Assembly: GCA_002168195.1 (NCBI GenBank)
Contig: NHBP01000070.1
Location: forward strand, 3,196 to 14,371
DNA: 11,176 nt
From: Planctomycetaceae bacterium TMED10
GTDB taxonomy: Bacteria; Planctomycetota; Planctomycetia; Pirellulales; UBA7805
Reading direction: 5' to 3'
Shown here: positions 1 through 6,631 of the stretch, one piece after another
Numbering within the stretch: the stretch's first letter is position 1
How the letters are laid out: each line of letters starts with the position of its first letter
The notes under the pieces: model-generated
What the model was told of the DNA's origin: nothing
Databases searched by the model: none
What the model saw: only the letters and a program-made list of their open reading frames with translations
Translations under genes and position numbers: made by a program

Positions 1-351
1 AGGTCGTCAGGGAAATAGACGAATGGTCTGGCTGGGGGAATGGTTAAAGTTTACGGCCTGCAGAAACGATAACGGTTATGAGGCTTTCGGTGTAGCAAGG
101 TGATTTTCCCCATTAACCTCTTATGCCAAAGGGTTTAGGGTAAAAAAGACCTTACAGCGGACATCGGATAGTTGTAAGTTGTTGTTTTTAAATGCTTTAG
201 GGCCGTTTTTCGGCGGCTATTATTTTCTGGTTCGTAGCCATCGCCAGGACGAATGATCTTGACACTAATGCTTACTGCAAATAGACTTGGCACCTGTAAG
301 AGGGTTCACCGGAGGTCCCCGCAACATGTCGGAGGATGGGAGAACGGTATC
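1..351. other. Leading non-coding stretch upstream of the HU gene
   Basis: I see no supportable gene here. One plus frame is open from base 2 to about base 103, but its short translation resembles nothing I know and could at most be the tail of a gene starting before the window. Small symmetric elements are present: ATAAC-G-GTTAT at 69-79, and GCCG-TTTTT-CGGC at 202-214. The second stem is too short, and lacks the T-run, to call a terminator. GGGGAA (35-40) and GGTTAA (42-47) are complementary to TTCCCC (106-111) and TTAACC (113-118), but in non-nested order, so one simple hairpin cannot contain both. The HU promoter should lie in this stretch, but no convincing -35/-10 pair is visible. Confidence 0.5.
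338..342 (+). promoter_or_regulatory. Ribosome binding site of the HU gene
   Basis: GGGAG lies nine bases before the GTG at 352. A second purine block, GGAGG at 331-335, is less well spaced. This supports starting HU at GTG 352, where the family's N-terminus begins, and not at the ATG at 253, which would add 33 residues unlike any HU. Confidence 0.55.
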
Positions 352-768
352 GTGACCAAGAAAGAGATTGTCAAGACAATTTCTGATGAGATTGGGCTCA
401 CCCAACTAAAGACGAAGGAAATCGTCCAAAAGACGTTTGACGCCATCGTCGACACCTTGGTTGAGGACACCAAAGCCAACTTAAGTAAAGGCGGTGGCGG
501 GGCTTTAGGACGTATCGAGCTTCGTAACTTTGGGGTGTTCGAGGTCAAGCGGCGAGCCGCCCGAAAGGCACGCAATCCGCGTACCGGCGAAAAGGTGTTT
601 GTCGGTGAGAAATTTGTGGTCACCTTCAAACCAGGAAAAGAAATGGAAGAGAGGGTTCGTAATCTGGAAAGTGCGCCCGAGCCACCGACCAGTCCAGCCC
701 CGCCCTCTCAGGATTCACCAGGCTTCCCGCAACAGCCTCAAGGTGGACAAGGTGGATATGGGAGTTGA
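352..768 (+). CDS. HU-family DNA-binding protein with Gly-rich insert and Pro/Gly/Gln-rich tail
   Basis: This is a 138-residue nucleoid-associated protein of the HU/IHF family, expected to work as a dimer that bends and packs DNA. The N-terminal helical part (1-38) begins [15 protein letters not shown]. The beta-arm core follows with [12 protein letters not shown] (54-65), the family signature region [14 protein letters not shown] (69-82), and the closing [15 protein letters not shown] (88-102). Two features depart from the usual ~90 residues. About 13 extra residues (39-53, including GGGG at 47-50) sit between the second helix and the first beta strand, compared with E. coli HU-beta. A tail (108-138) is rich in Pro, Gln and Gly. 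The GTG start is chosen because the family N-terminus starts there and a GGGAG lies nine bases upstream. The gene appears to stand alone, with 159 bases before the next gene. The family call is firm; HU versus IHF-like subtype is not resolved. Confidence 0.93.
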   Translation: MTKKEIVKTISDEIGLTQLKTKEIVQKTFDAIVDTLVEDTKANLSKGGGGALGRIELRNFGVFEVKRRAARKARNPRTGEKVFVGEKFVVTFKPGKEMEERVRNLESAPEPPTSPAPPSQDSPGFPQQPQGGQGGYGS

Positions 769-913
769 GTAGAAGAAAGAACTCCCTGCGATAAAGACCA
801 TCGAGTGAGTGCAGTGACCCAAGGAAGGATAAACTGTGATTACTGTCAGCCGTCAAACGAATGTTTGGCAGCCGTTTAGCGGGATTTCAACACGTTTTTT
901 TGTTTTTCATCAT

Positions 914-918
914 GGAGG
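914..918 (+). promoter_or_regulatory. Ribosome binding site deciding the start of the small exported protein
   Basis: GGAGG directly abuts the ATG at 919 but is nine bases before the ATG at 928. The second spacing is normal, so translation should start at 928, giving MRRLLLSMVLL as a typical signal-sequence start. Confidence 0.7.
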
Positions 919-927
919 ATGACTTGC

Positions 928-1146
928 ATGCGCCGTTTGCTCTTAAGCATGGTGCTCCTGATCAGTCTGGCGATGGGAAGTGGCTGCTTTTTGCCCATCT
1001 ATTCGGGTGATCCAGCGCGCCGTACCAAACAGCTGATCTACACTTCCGAGGATCTTCGTAACTTCCTCGAAGAGTGGGAGCGATTTTGGTTCATTGACCA
1101 ACCGGGCCATCTGACACCTTACAACACACACGGCGGCATCATTTAA
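928..1146 (+). CDS. Small exported protein of unknown function, possible lipoprotein
   Basis: This is a 72-residue protein I cannot assign to a characterised family. It starts with two arginines and a hydrophobic stretch (residues 4-15), then MGSGC ending at Cys20. That is a signal sequence with a possible lipidation cysteine, but residue -3 is Gly where a lipobox normally has Leu, Val or Ile, so lipidation is uncertain. The mature part is about 52 residues: a basic patch (DPARRTKQ), an amphipathic segment EDLRNFLEEWERFWF (44-58) rich in acidic and aromatic residues, and an ending IDQPGHLTPYNTHGGII. The composition (many Trp, Phe, His, Gly, no low complexity) and a good ribosome site suggest a real gene. 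The ending gives me the impression of a conserved planctomycete small protein, from memory only. It lies 132 bases before pyrD on the same strand and may or may not share a transcript. Confidence 0.75.
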   Translation: MRRLLLSMVLLISLAMGSGCFLPIYSGDPARRTKQLIYTSEDLRNFLEEWERFWFIDQPGHLTPYNTHGGII

Positions 1147-1278
1147 GATTGCTTGGTGCCGCTTTTGTGCGTCTGGTGTCCGGTTCTACCGAAAGGTACA
1201 TTGACCTCTCTGAGGTGAGTGTTTTCTCGCGCTGCCGTTGCGCGGGCTGGACCTCTGTAACCGGTAGCATGGCATTCG

Positions 1279-2217
1279 GTGACCGCTTCTTCTGATTCAA
1301 ACTGTGATCTTACGGTGCAACTCGGCCGCCTGCGGGTTCCGAATCCGATTCTGGTTGCCTCCGGTACGTTCGGGTATGGCCGCGAAATGGAAAGCTTTGC
1401 CCCCCTGTCCCAATTGGGTGGCATCATTCCTAAGACGGTGACCCTTGAGCCGCGTAAAGGAAATCATCCTTGGCGCACCGTTGAAACGGCAGCGGGAATG
1501 CTCAATTCGATCGGCCTGGATAACGATGGCCTGGAAGCCTTTATCGATCATCACTTGCCTTATCTGACCTCGGTCGGCGCACCGGTCATTGTGAGCATTG
1601 CCGGCCGTACTGCCGAAGAGTTTGTGACGATGGCTGCTCGATTGGCAGAAGCTGAGGGCGTGGGAGCCATTGAATTAAATATTTCCTGCCCCAATGTCAG
1701 TGGCGGAGTCGATCTGGGAACCGATCCAATCGCGTGTGAACAGGTGGTTGCAGGAACACGCAAGGCGTGTCCGATTCCGATCATCGCCAAGTTGACTCCG
1801 AATGTGACCGATATTCGCACCATCGCCAAAGCGGCCGAAGCGGGCGGGGCCGATGCGATTTCCGCAATCAATACGTGCCTGGGTATGGTGGTCGATTGGC
1901 GCGGTCGACGGCCGATGCTCGGAAATGTACTGGGAGGGCTCAGCGGGCCGGCGATCAAGCCGATTGCGTTAAGGGCCGTTTACCAGATTGCCAATACCGT
2001 CTCGACTCCGGTGATCGGCATCGGTGGGATTGCCACTATCGACGATGTGATGGAATTTCTGGTCACCGGTGCGAGCGCCGTGCAGATTGGTACGGCAAAT
2101 TTTTATAATCCGGAGGCAACCGGCACCATTCTCTCCGGCCTTCCGGATGCGATCGCTGAGAGCGGAAAACAAAGTGTGGCTGAGGTGATCGGCACACTGA
2201 ATGTAAAAACTTCCTGA
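1279..2217 (+). CDS. pyrD: Dihydroorotate dehydrogenase, class 1B catalytic subunit
   Basis: This cytosolic FMN enzyme oxidises dihydroorotate to orotate, the fourth step of de novo UMP synthesis. The 312 residues form a complete TIM barrel of usual length. Visible motifs are the substrate loop [10 protein letters not shown] (73-82), ELNISCPNV (132-140) with the catalytic base Cys137 typical of class 1 enzymes, AKLTPNV with Lys171, the INT triplet (197-199), [10 protein letters not shown] (219-228), and the FMN phosphate sites GIGGI (247-251) and IGTANF (270-275). The form of the NISCPNV region, followed by an acidic and glycine-rich loop, fits class 1B, which normally pairs with the Fe-S/FAD subunit PyrK and uses NAD+. 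No pyrK lies in this window. The start is GTG 1279: an in-frame TAA at 1258-1260 blocks extension. There is no clear Shine-Dalgarno sequence before it. trpS begins 22 bases after the stop, so the two are likely co-transcribed. Confidence 0.95.
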   Translation: MTASSDSNCDLTVQLGRLRVPNPILVASGTFGYGREMESFAPLSQLGGIIPKTVTLEPRKGNHPWRTVETAAGMLNSIGLDNDGLEAFIDHHLPYLTSVGAPVIVSIAGRTAEEFVTMAARLAEAEGVGAIELNISCPNVSGGVDLGTDPIACEQVVAGTRKACPIPIIAKLTPNVTDIRTIAKAAEAGGADAISAINTCLGMVVDWRGRRPMLGNVLGGLSGPAIKPIALRAVYQIANTVSTPVIGIGGIATIDDVMEFLVTGASAVQIGTANFYNPEATGTILSGLPDAIAESGKQSVAEVIGTLNVKTS

Positions 2218-2225
2218 ACAAAATT

Positions 2226-2230
2226 TGAGG
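2226..2230 (+). promoter_or_regulatory. Ribosome binding site of trpS
   Basis: TGAGG lies nine bases before the ATG at 2240. It decides that start over the in-frame TTG at 2225, which overlaps this site and would add five residues ahead of the conserved [11 protein letters not shown] beginning. Confidence 0.65.
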
Positions 2231-2239
2231 AACCGACTG

Positions 2240-3217
2240 ATGCGTGTACTTTCCGGTATTCAGCCCACCGGCCGTTTCCATTGGGGAAACTACTTCGGCG
2301 CGATTAATCAGTACATCGAATTGCAGCACGAAGATGCCGCCTTTTACTTTATTGCCAACCTGCATGCCCTGACCACGGTTCGGGATCCGGAAGTTTTGCA
2401 GCAATATACGCGGGATGCAGCGATTGATTTACTGGCTTTGGGACTCGATCCGGAACATGCTGTTCTGTTTGTGCAGTCTGATATCCCTGAAGTCTCCGAG
2501 TTAACCTGGCTGTTGCTTACCGGGACACCGATGGGACTCTTGGAGCGTTGCCACGCCTACAAGGACAAAAAATCGCGTGGTCTCTCGGCAGATGCTGGCT
2601 TGTTTAATTATCCAGTTTTAATGGCAGCCGACATCCTGGCTTACGATTCAGACACGGTGCCGGTCGGAGCCGATCAACTCCAACACATTGAAGTCTGTCG
2701 TGATCTGGCGGCCAGTTTTAATCATCAATATGGCGATATCTTTCAGATGCCCAAAGCAAAAATTTTGGATTCATCCGCCAAAGTCCCGGGCGTCGATGGT
2801 GAAAAGATGTCTAAAAGCTACAACAACACGCTAGAACTCTTCGAGGACCCCAAGGCGCAGCGGAAAAAGATTATGCGCATTACGACCGACTCCCGGCCGA
2901 TGGAGGATTCAAAAGAGCCGGAAAGCGATCATCTGTACCAACTCTTTTCGCTCGTATCGACCGATGCGGCCCGGGAGGAGATGGCCGCTCTTTATCGTCA
3001 AGGCGGCTTCGGCTACGGAGAAGTTAAAAAAGCACTCGCAGAGGCGGCTGAAAATTACTTTGCTCCGGCCCGCGCTGCGCGTGAGGAGTGGGCCGCTGCA
3101 CCGGACCGCGTGGATCAGGTGCTGGGCGATGGGGCCGCGGTTGCCAGGAAAGCGGCCAAGGAGGTGCTGCAGCGGGCAAGCGAAGCCTGTGGTACGGCAC
3201 GCAGCGGGAGTAAGTGA
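2240..3217 (+). CDS. trpS: Tryptophanyl-tRNA synthetase
   Basis: This class I aminoacyl-tRNA synthetase charges tRNA-Trp with tryptophan using ATP. The 325 residues match the usual bacterial length. The Rossmann domain starts at once: [14 protein letters not shown] (5-18) carries the HIGH-equivalent HWGN (14-17). The tryptophan pocket region includes [14 protein letters not shown] (120-133), [11 protein letters not shown] (141-151) and the second ATP signature [10 protein letters not shown] (187-196), with KMSKS at 189-193. The C-terminal helical anticodon-binding part runs from about 200 to the end. The ATG at 2240 is preferred over an upstream TTG because of the ribosome site and the conserved beginning. 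It follows pyrD by 22 bases, and acpS starts one base after its stop, so translation of the pair may be coupled. Nothing suggests an antibiotic-resistant or truncated paralogue. Confidence 0.96.
   Translation: MRVLSGIQPTGRFHWGNYFGAINQYIELQHEDAAFYFIANLHALTTVRDPEVLQQYTRDAAIDLLALGLDPEHAVLFVQSDIPEVSELTWLLLTGTPMGLLERCHAYKDKKSRGLSADAGLFNYPVLMAADILAYDSDTVPVGADQLQHIEVCRDLAASFNHQYGDIFQMPKAKILDSSAKVPGVDGEKMSKSYNNTLELFEDPKAQRKKIMRITTDSRPMEDSKEPESDHLYQLFSLVSTDAAREEMAALYRQGGFGYGEVKKALAEAAENYFAPARAAREEWAAAPDRVDQVLGDGAAVARKAAKEVLQRASEACGTARSGSK
3206..3210 (+). promoter_or_regulatory. Ribosome binding site of acpS inside the end of trpS
   Basis: GGGAG lies eight bases before the GTG at 3219, within the last codons of trpS. 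It supports the GTG start, which gives the family beginning QILGMGNEIIE. The alternative ATG at 3234 would cut off the first beta strand. Confidence 0.55.
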
Positions 3218-3218
3218 C

Positions 3219-3614
3219 GTGCAGATTCTCGGTATGGGGAACGAAATTATTGAATGCTTGCGGGTCGCCCGCATGATCGAACGCCATGGCGAGCGTTTTC
3301 TCTGCCGCGTCTTTACGGCTCAGGAGATTGCCTACTGCCAGAGGCGGCATCAAGCGAGCCAACATTTTTCGGCGCATTGGGCAGCCAAAGAGGCGGTGCT
3401 TGCGGCACTCGGTAGTAAGCCACCGGAAGGATTCCGCTGGCAGGAAATCGAAATCAGAAGCGATAGCTCTACCGATCGCCACGTTCTGCTGCACGGATCC
3501 CTTCAGGAATTGGTTGAAAAGCGCAAAATTGTCGAATGGAAACTCAGTCTAGCGCACTGTCGTTCGCACGCCACTGCGCTGGTGCTTGCGCTCGGTGAAA
3601 ATCGTACGGCATAG
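3219..3614 (+). CDS. acpS: Holo-[acyl-carrier-protein] synthase (AcpS)
   Basis: This enzyme moves 4'-phosphopantetheine from CoA to a conserved serine of apo-ACP, activating it for fatty acid synthesis in the cytosol. The 131 residues match the AcpS-type phosphopantetheinyl transferase length. The first strand is QILGMGNEIIECLRV (2-16), then MIERHGERFLCRVFTAQEIAYC (19-40, read in two parts), the second signature HWAAKEAVLAALGS (53-66), and LSLAHCRSHATAL (109-121). The metal-binding glutamate of WAAKEA is present as Glu58. The first metal ligand, Asp in the usual GTDIVE, is Glu9 here (GNEIIE). My recollection is that planctomycete AcpS proteins often carry Glu there, so this is probably a lineage variant and the enzyme need not be dead. 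The GTG start is set by the family N-terminus and a GGGAG eight bases upstream. It follows trpS with a one-base gap and converges on topA, 18 bases away. Confidence 0.92.
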   Translation: MQILGMGNEIIECLRVARMIERHGERFLCRVFTAQEIAYCQRRHQASQHFSAHWAAKEAVLAALGSKPPEGFRWQEIEIRSDSSTDRHVLLHGSLQELVEKRKIVEWKLSLAHCRSHATALVLALGENRTA

Positions 3615-3632
3615 ATGGCCATCGCGTGCAAC

Positions 3633-6398
3633 TTAGGATTTTTTCTTAGTCGTCTTGGCGGTCCGTTTCTTCGCCGCCTTTTTCTTAGAAGCTTTCTTCT
3701 TGGCCGCCTTTTTCTTTGCCGCTTTCTTCTTCTCTGTCTCTACCCACTCCCCGCCGGACCAATTCGCTTCCCAGCCACTCGGTTTGCCGTCGACTTCGCT
3801 CATCACATAATGCACTTTTTCTTTGCGGCGAAATCGCACAATCGAGGGCCGTCCTTTTTTGTCCTCAGCAGGTGCTTTGGCAATGTGGGCATATTTTGGA
3901 TCGAGTTTGTCAGCGTGAGGAAGGATTTCCTGGATCAATGGATTGCGCGTCTCCCTGGATCGCGGATAGTTGCTCGATGCTAAAAACATACCCGCTGCGC
4001 CATCGCGAAGCACAAAATAACCATCCGATTTTTCGCACGATAATTCCTGCATCGGGATCGGATCGGCTTTGGGTGGGGCCGGTTCACCACTGCGCAGTAG
4101 TTTCCTTGTATTTTTGCATTCATCAGCCGTGCAGCCAAAATACTTACCGAATCTTCCGTTTTTCAGTTGCATGTCCGCGTCGCACTTATCGCACTCCAGG
4201 ACCGGTCCATCGTAACCCTTGATTTTAAAGGCACCCTGCTCTATTTCGCAGTTATCGCAATCAGGATTATTGCCACAGACGTGCAATTTACGTTGCTCGT
4301 CGACGAGATAGGCATCCATCGTGCTATTGCACTTTGTGCAACGTCGCTTGTTCTGTAATTCCTGCAGTTCTGCCTGGGCTTCGTCTCCGCCGATCTCGAC
4401 CACTTCCTCCCCGGGAGTCAGTGGCATGGTTTGAGTGCATTGCTCTTTTTTAGGAAGGCCGTATCCGGAGCAGCCCAAGAAGACACCGGTCTGACCGGTG
4501 CGGATTTGCATTTCACGATCGCACTGCGGACAGGAGATCGGGGTGGGTGTGGGATCGTTCGGCCGCATCCCGCCCTCTGTTGCATCACTGTCGCCTGCCT
4601 TTGCAAGCGCTTCGGTAAAGTCGGTGTAAAATTTATCGAGTTCATCGATCCAATGCGCATTGCCCTGGGCAATGGCATCCAACGTTTCTTCCAGGCCTTT
4701 GGTGAAGTCGTAGTTCAGTAAATGGGGAAAACATTCCACTAACCGCTCGGTGACGATGTCTCCGATTTTTTGCGCAAACATCCGCCTTCGATCCACGCGT
4801 ACGTAGCCACGATCCTGAATGGTGCTAATCACCGATGCGTAGGTCGAAGGTCGGCCAACTCCTTTTTTCTCTAGTTCGCGTACTAAGCTCGCTTCGTTGA
4901 ACCGGGCCGGTGGTTTGGTGAAGTTGCGATCCTTGCGCATTGCCTCAACGGCCAGGACCTGGCCAACTTCGACTGAGGGTAAGATGCGGTCTTCGGAGTC
5001 GTTGCCAAACACTTTCTGGTAGCCATCAAAGATAAGCACCCGTCCCCTGGCACGAAGTTCATGGGGGCCCGCTTTGATACTCACGGTCGTGTTGTCATAT
5101 TTTGCAGGTGGCATTTGGCACGCAATAAACCGGTTGCGAATCAGGTTATAGAGCTTCACTTGATCTGCTTCGACGCCTTTGAGGCTGCCCGGTTGAAGTC
5201 GGACATCAGAAGGTCGTATCGCTTCATGTGCCTCCTGCGCGTTATCCCGTTTGCCGTAAAAATTCGGTTTTTCGGGCAGGTAATCGCCACCATAATCTTT
5301 CTCGATCAATGTCCGTACCGAACTGACCGCATCCTTGCTGATGTTTGTTGAATCGGTACGCATGTACGTGATGTGTCCCGCTTCGTACAGGCGTTGTGCC
5401 AGGGTCATGGTTTTTTTCACCGCAAACCCCAGCGCATTGGCTGCAGCCTGCTGAAGGGTGGACGTAATAAAAGGCGGGTTGGGGCGTTGGGTGCGGCTTT
5501 TTGTCTGGATGTCCCCGACGGTGCAGGCAGAAGCGTGAATCGCATCGGCGACACGGGTTGCATCAACCTCGTTGCTTAAAATGGTTTGGTTTTCACCGGC
5601 CCCTTCGGTCACATCGGCACCGGTTAGCAGACGCTTGCCGTCGACCTTGACTAAGTCTGCAACGAGCGTTGTCTCTGCCTGGAGGTCAACTTGGATTTCC
5701 CAGAACTCATCGGGAATAAAGGCGCGAATTTCTTGCTCTCGCTCCACCACAAGCCGCGTTGCAACCGATTGCACACGGCCTGCGCTCAGGCCCCTTGCTA
5801 CTTTCTGCCATAATAAGGGCGAGAGCATAAAGCCGACCACGCGATCCAGGAACCGTCGGGCCTGCTGAGCATTGACGCGATTCATATCGAGTTGGCTTGG
5901 ATTTGCAAACGCCTCTTGGATCGCCATTTTGGTGATTTCAGCAAAAGTGACCCGTTTATAACGGGTCGGATCCCCGCCGATTTCTTCCTGGAGGTGCCAG
6001 GCAATCGCCTCCCCTTCCCGATCCAAGTCAGTTGCCAGATAAATTGCGGGAGCATTTTCTGCAAGTTTCTGTAATTCTGCTAGGACCTTCTCTTTGCCCG
6101 GTAATACCGTGTAGTTGGCTTCCCATTGGTTGTCCGGATCAATGCCCATTCGTCGCACTAAAGCGGCTTGCTTCTTGGCGGCCTTCTGTTCGGGCGTGAG
6201 TTTCACACCTTTTTTCCCCGGCGGTGCCTTGCCGCCACCACTGGTCGGCAGGTCGCAAATATGACCGACCGATGAACGAACGACATAATCTGACCCCAAG
6301 TATTTATTGATGGTCTTGGCCTTCGCCGGTGATTCGACAATCACCAGGGCTTTGGCCGTTGGCGCTTTGGTCGGCGATTTTTTCTTTTTTGTAGCCAT
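3633..6398 (-). CDS. topA: DNA topoisomerase I with zinc ribbons and lysine-repeat tail
   Basis: This type IA topoisomerase relaxes negatively supercoiled DNA by passing a strand through a transient 5'-phosphotyrosine break. It has 921 residues. The Toprim domain carries [14 protein letters not shown] (17-30) with Glu22, and [15 protein letters not shown] (122-136) with acidic metal ligands Asp124, Asp126 and Glu128. [15 protein letters not shown] (202-216) and the active site [11 protein letters not shown] (341-351, catalytic Tyr345, Arg347) follow, then [12 protein letters not shown] (514-525). The C-terminal part has three four-cysteine ribbons: C623/C626/C643/C654, C687/C690/C708/C714 or C717, and C736/C739/C756/C761. 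A fourth, degenerate ribbon keeps only Cys788. The protein ends in about 33 residues of AAKKK-like repeats (889-921), and the N-terminus is also lysine-rich. The start at 6398 gives MATKKKKSP just before the Toprim strand; the open frame reaches 64 codons further upstream without family similarity. It is convergent with acpS and divergent from the SurA/PpiD-like gene. Confidence 0.96.
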   Translation of the reverse strand: MATKKKKSPTKAPTAKALVIVESPAKAKTINKYLGSDYVVRSSVGHICDLPTSGGGKAPPGKKGVKLTPEQKAAKKQAALVRRMGIDPDNQWEANYTVLPGKEKVLAELQKLAENAPAIYLATDLDREGEAIAWHLQEEIGGDPTRYKRVTFAEITKMAIQEAFANPSQLDMNRVNAQQARRFLDRVVGFMLSPLLWQKVARGLSAGRVQSVATRLVVEREQEIRAFIPDEFWEIQVDLQAETTLVADLVKVDGKRLLTGADVTEGAGENQTILSNEVDATRVADAIHASACTVGDIQTKSRTQRPNPPFITSTLQQAAANALGFAVKKTMTLAQRLYEAGHITYMRTDSTNISKDAVSSVRTLIEKDYGGDYLPEKPNFYGKRDNAQEAHEAIRPSDVRLQPGSLKGVEADQVKLYNLIRNRFIACQMPPAKYDNTTVSIKAGPHELRARGRVLIFDGYQKVFGNDSEDRILPSVEVGQVLAVEAMRKDRNFTKPPARFNEASLVRELEKKGVGRPSTYASVISTIQDRGYVRVDRRRMFAQKIGDIVTERLVECFPHLLNYDFTKGLEETLDAIAQGNAHWIDELDKFYTDFTEALAKAGDSDATEGGMRPNDPTPTPISCPQCDREMQIRTGQTGVFLGCSGYGLPKKEQCTQTMPLTPGEEVVEIGGDEAQAELQELQNKRRCTKCNSTMDAYLVDEQRKLHVCGNNPDCDNCEIEQGAFKIKGYDGPVLECDKCDADMQLKNGRFGKYFGCTADECKNTRKLLRSGEPAPPKADPIPMQELSCEKSDGYFVLRDGAAGMFLASSNYPRSRETRNPLIQEILPHADKLDPKYAHIAKAPAEDKKGRPSIVRFRRKEKVHYVMSEVDGKPSGWEANWSGGEWVETEKKKAAKKKAAKKKASKKKAAKKRTAKTTKKKS
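3636..3734 (-). repeat. Lysine-alanine repeat tail of TopA
   Basis: Codons 889-921 of topA encode a low-complexity run of [10 protein letters not shown] and AAKKR units, five residues each, so the DNA shows an imperfect 15-bp period (GCCGCC followed by a T-rich block, as read on the plus strand). Such tails resemble the lysine-rich ends of histone H1-like bacterial proteins and of some other topoisomerases, and probably hold the enzyme on DNA. The units differ at several bases, so they are not a fresh expansion. Confidence 0.8.
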
Positions 6399-6631
6399 AA
6401 ATTCCCGAGATGAAATTTTCACCGCTGCAGATTTCGTTTCCCGTCCGCAAAATCCTGCACCCAGAACTGGCGTTGCAAAGGTGCCTGCTTCCCGTACAAT
6501 CACGCAAACAGTGGGATGCCGCGATTGTCGTTTTGACAACCAATAATACGCCGTCCCTCTGGCTGTCAAGCACAGAATTCTATTCGGCAACTTGGGAAGA
6601 ATCCTTTTATCTCTTTGTGAGACTACTGGTT
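6399..6631. promoter_or_regulatory. Divergent intergenic region between topA and the SurA/PpiD-like gene
   Basis: These 233 bases separate two gene starts pointing away from each other, so both promoters should lie here. A perfect inverted repeat, TTGTC-GTTTT-GACAA (6525-6539), sits near the middle and could be an operator or a small hairpin. Its right arm includes a TTGACA-like hexamer (6533-6538), but no matching -10 box is found at 16-18 bases, so I do not name a promoter. Open frames run through the region on both strands as extensions of the flanking genes, but the conserved protein starts lie outside it. Confidence 0.5.

Noticed and set aside
35..118. Complementary segments GGGGAA/TTCCCC and GGTTAA/TTAACC as a riboswitch-like element
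   Set aside because: The two pairings are in non-nested order, short, and far from the HU start. I recognise no known riboswitch core, and chance explains it adequately.
253..351. N-terminal extension of HU starting at ATG 253
   Set aside because: The added 33 residues have no similarity to HU, whose family beginning coincides with the GTG at 352, preceded by a ribosome site.
853..875. Hairpin CAAAC-GAAT-GTTTG as a terminator after HU
   Set aside because: The T-rich run (895-908) begins some 20 bases past the stem instead of directly after it, so it does not form an intrinsic terminator.
3615..3624. Perfect palindrome GATGGCCATC between the acpS and topA stops, as a bidirectional terminator
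   Set aside because: It has no loop and no flanking T-run on the acpS side; a ten-base palindrome is not rare.
3615..3983. A plus-strand open frame starting right after acpS with many Leu, Phe and Arg, looking membrane-like
   Set aside because: It is the antisense of the topA lysine-repeat tail, whose AAG/AAA codons read as Phe/Leu on the other strand. topA is certain.
6410..6631. 74-codon upstream extension of the SurA/PpiD-like gene
   Set aside because: It would overlap the topA promoter region. The ATG at 6632 places the membrane anchor near the N-terminus, as expected for a PpiD-type signal anchor.
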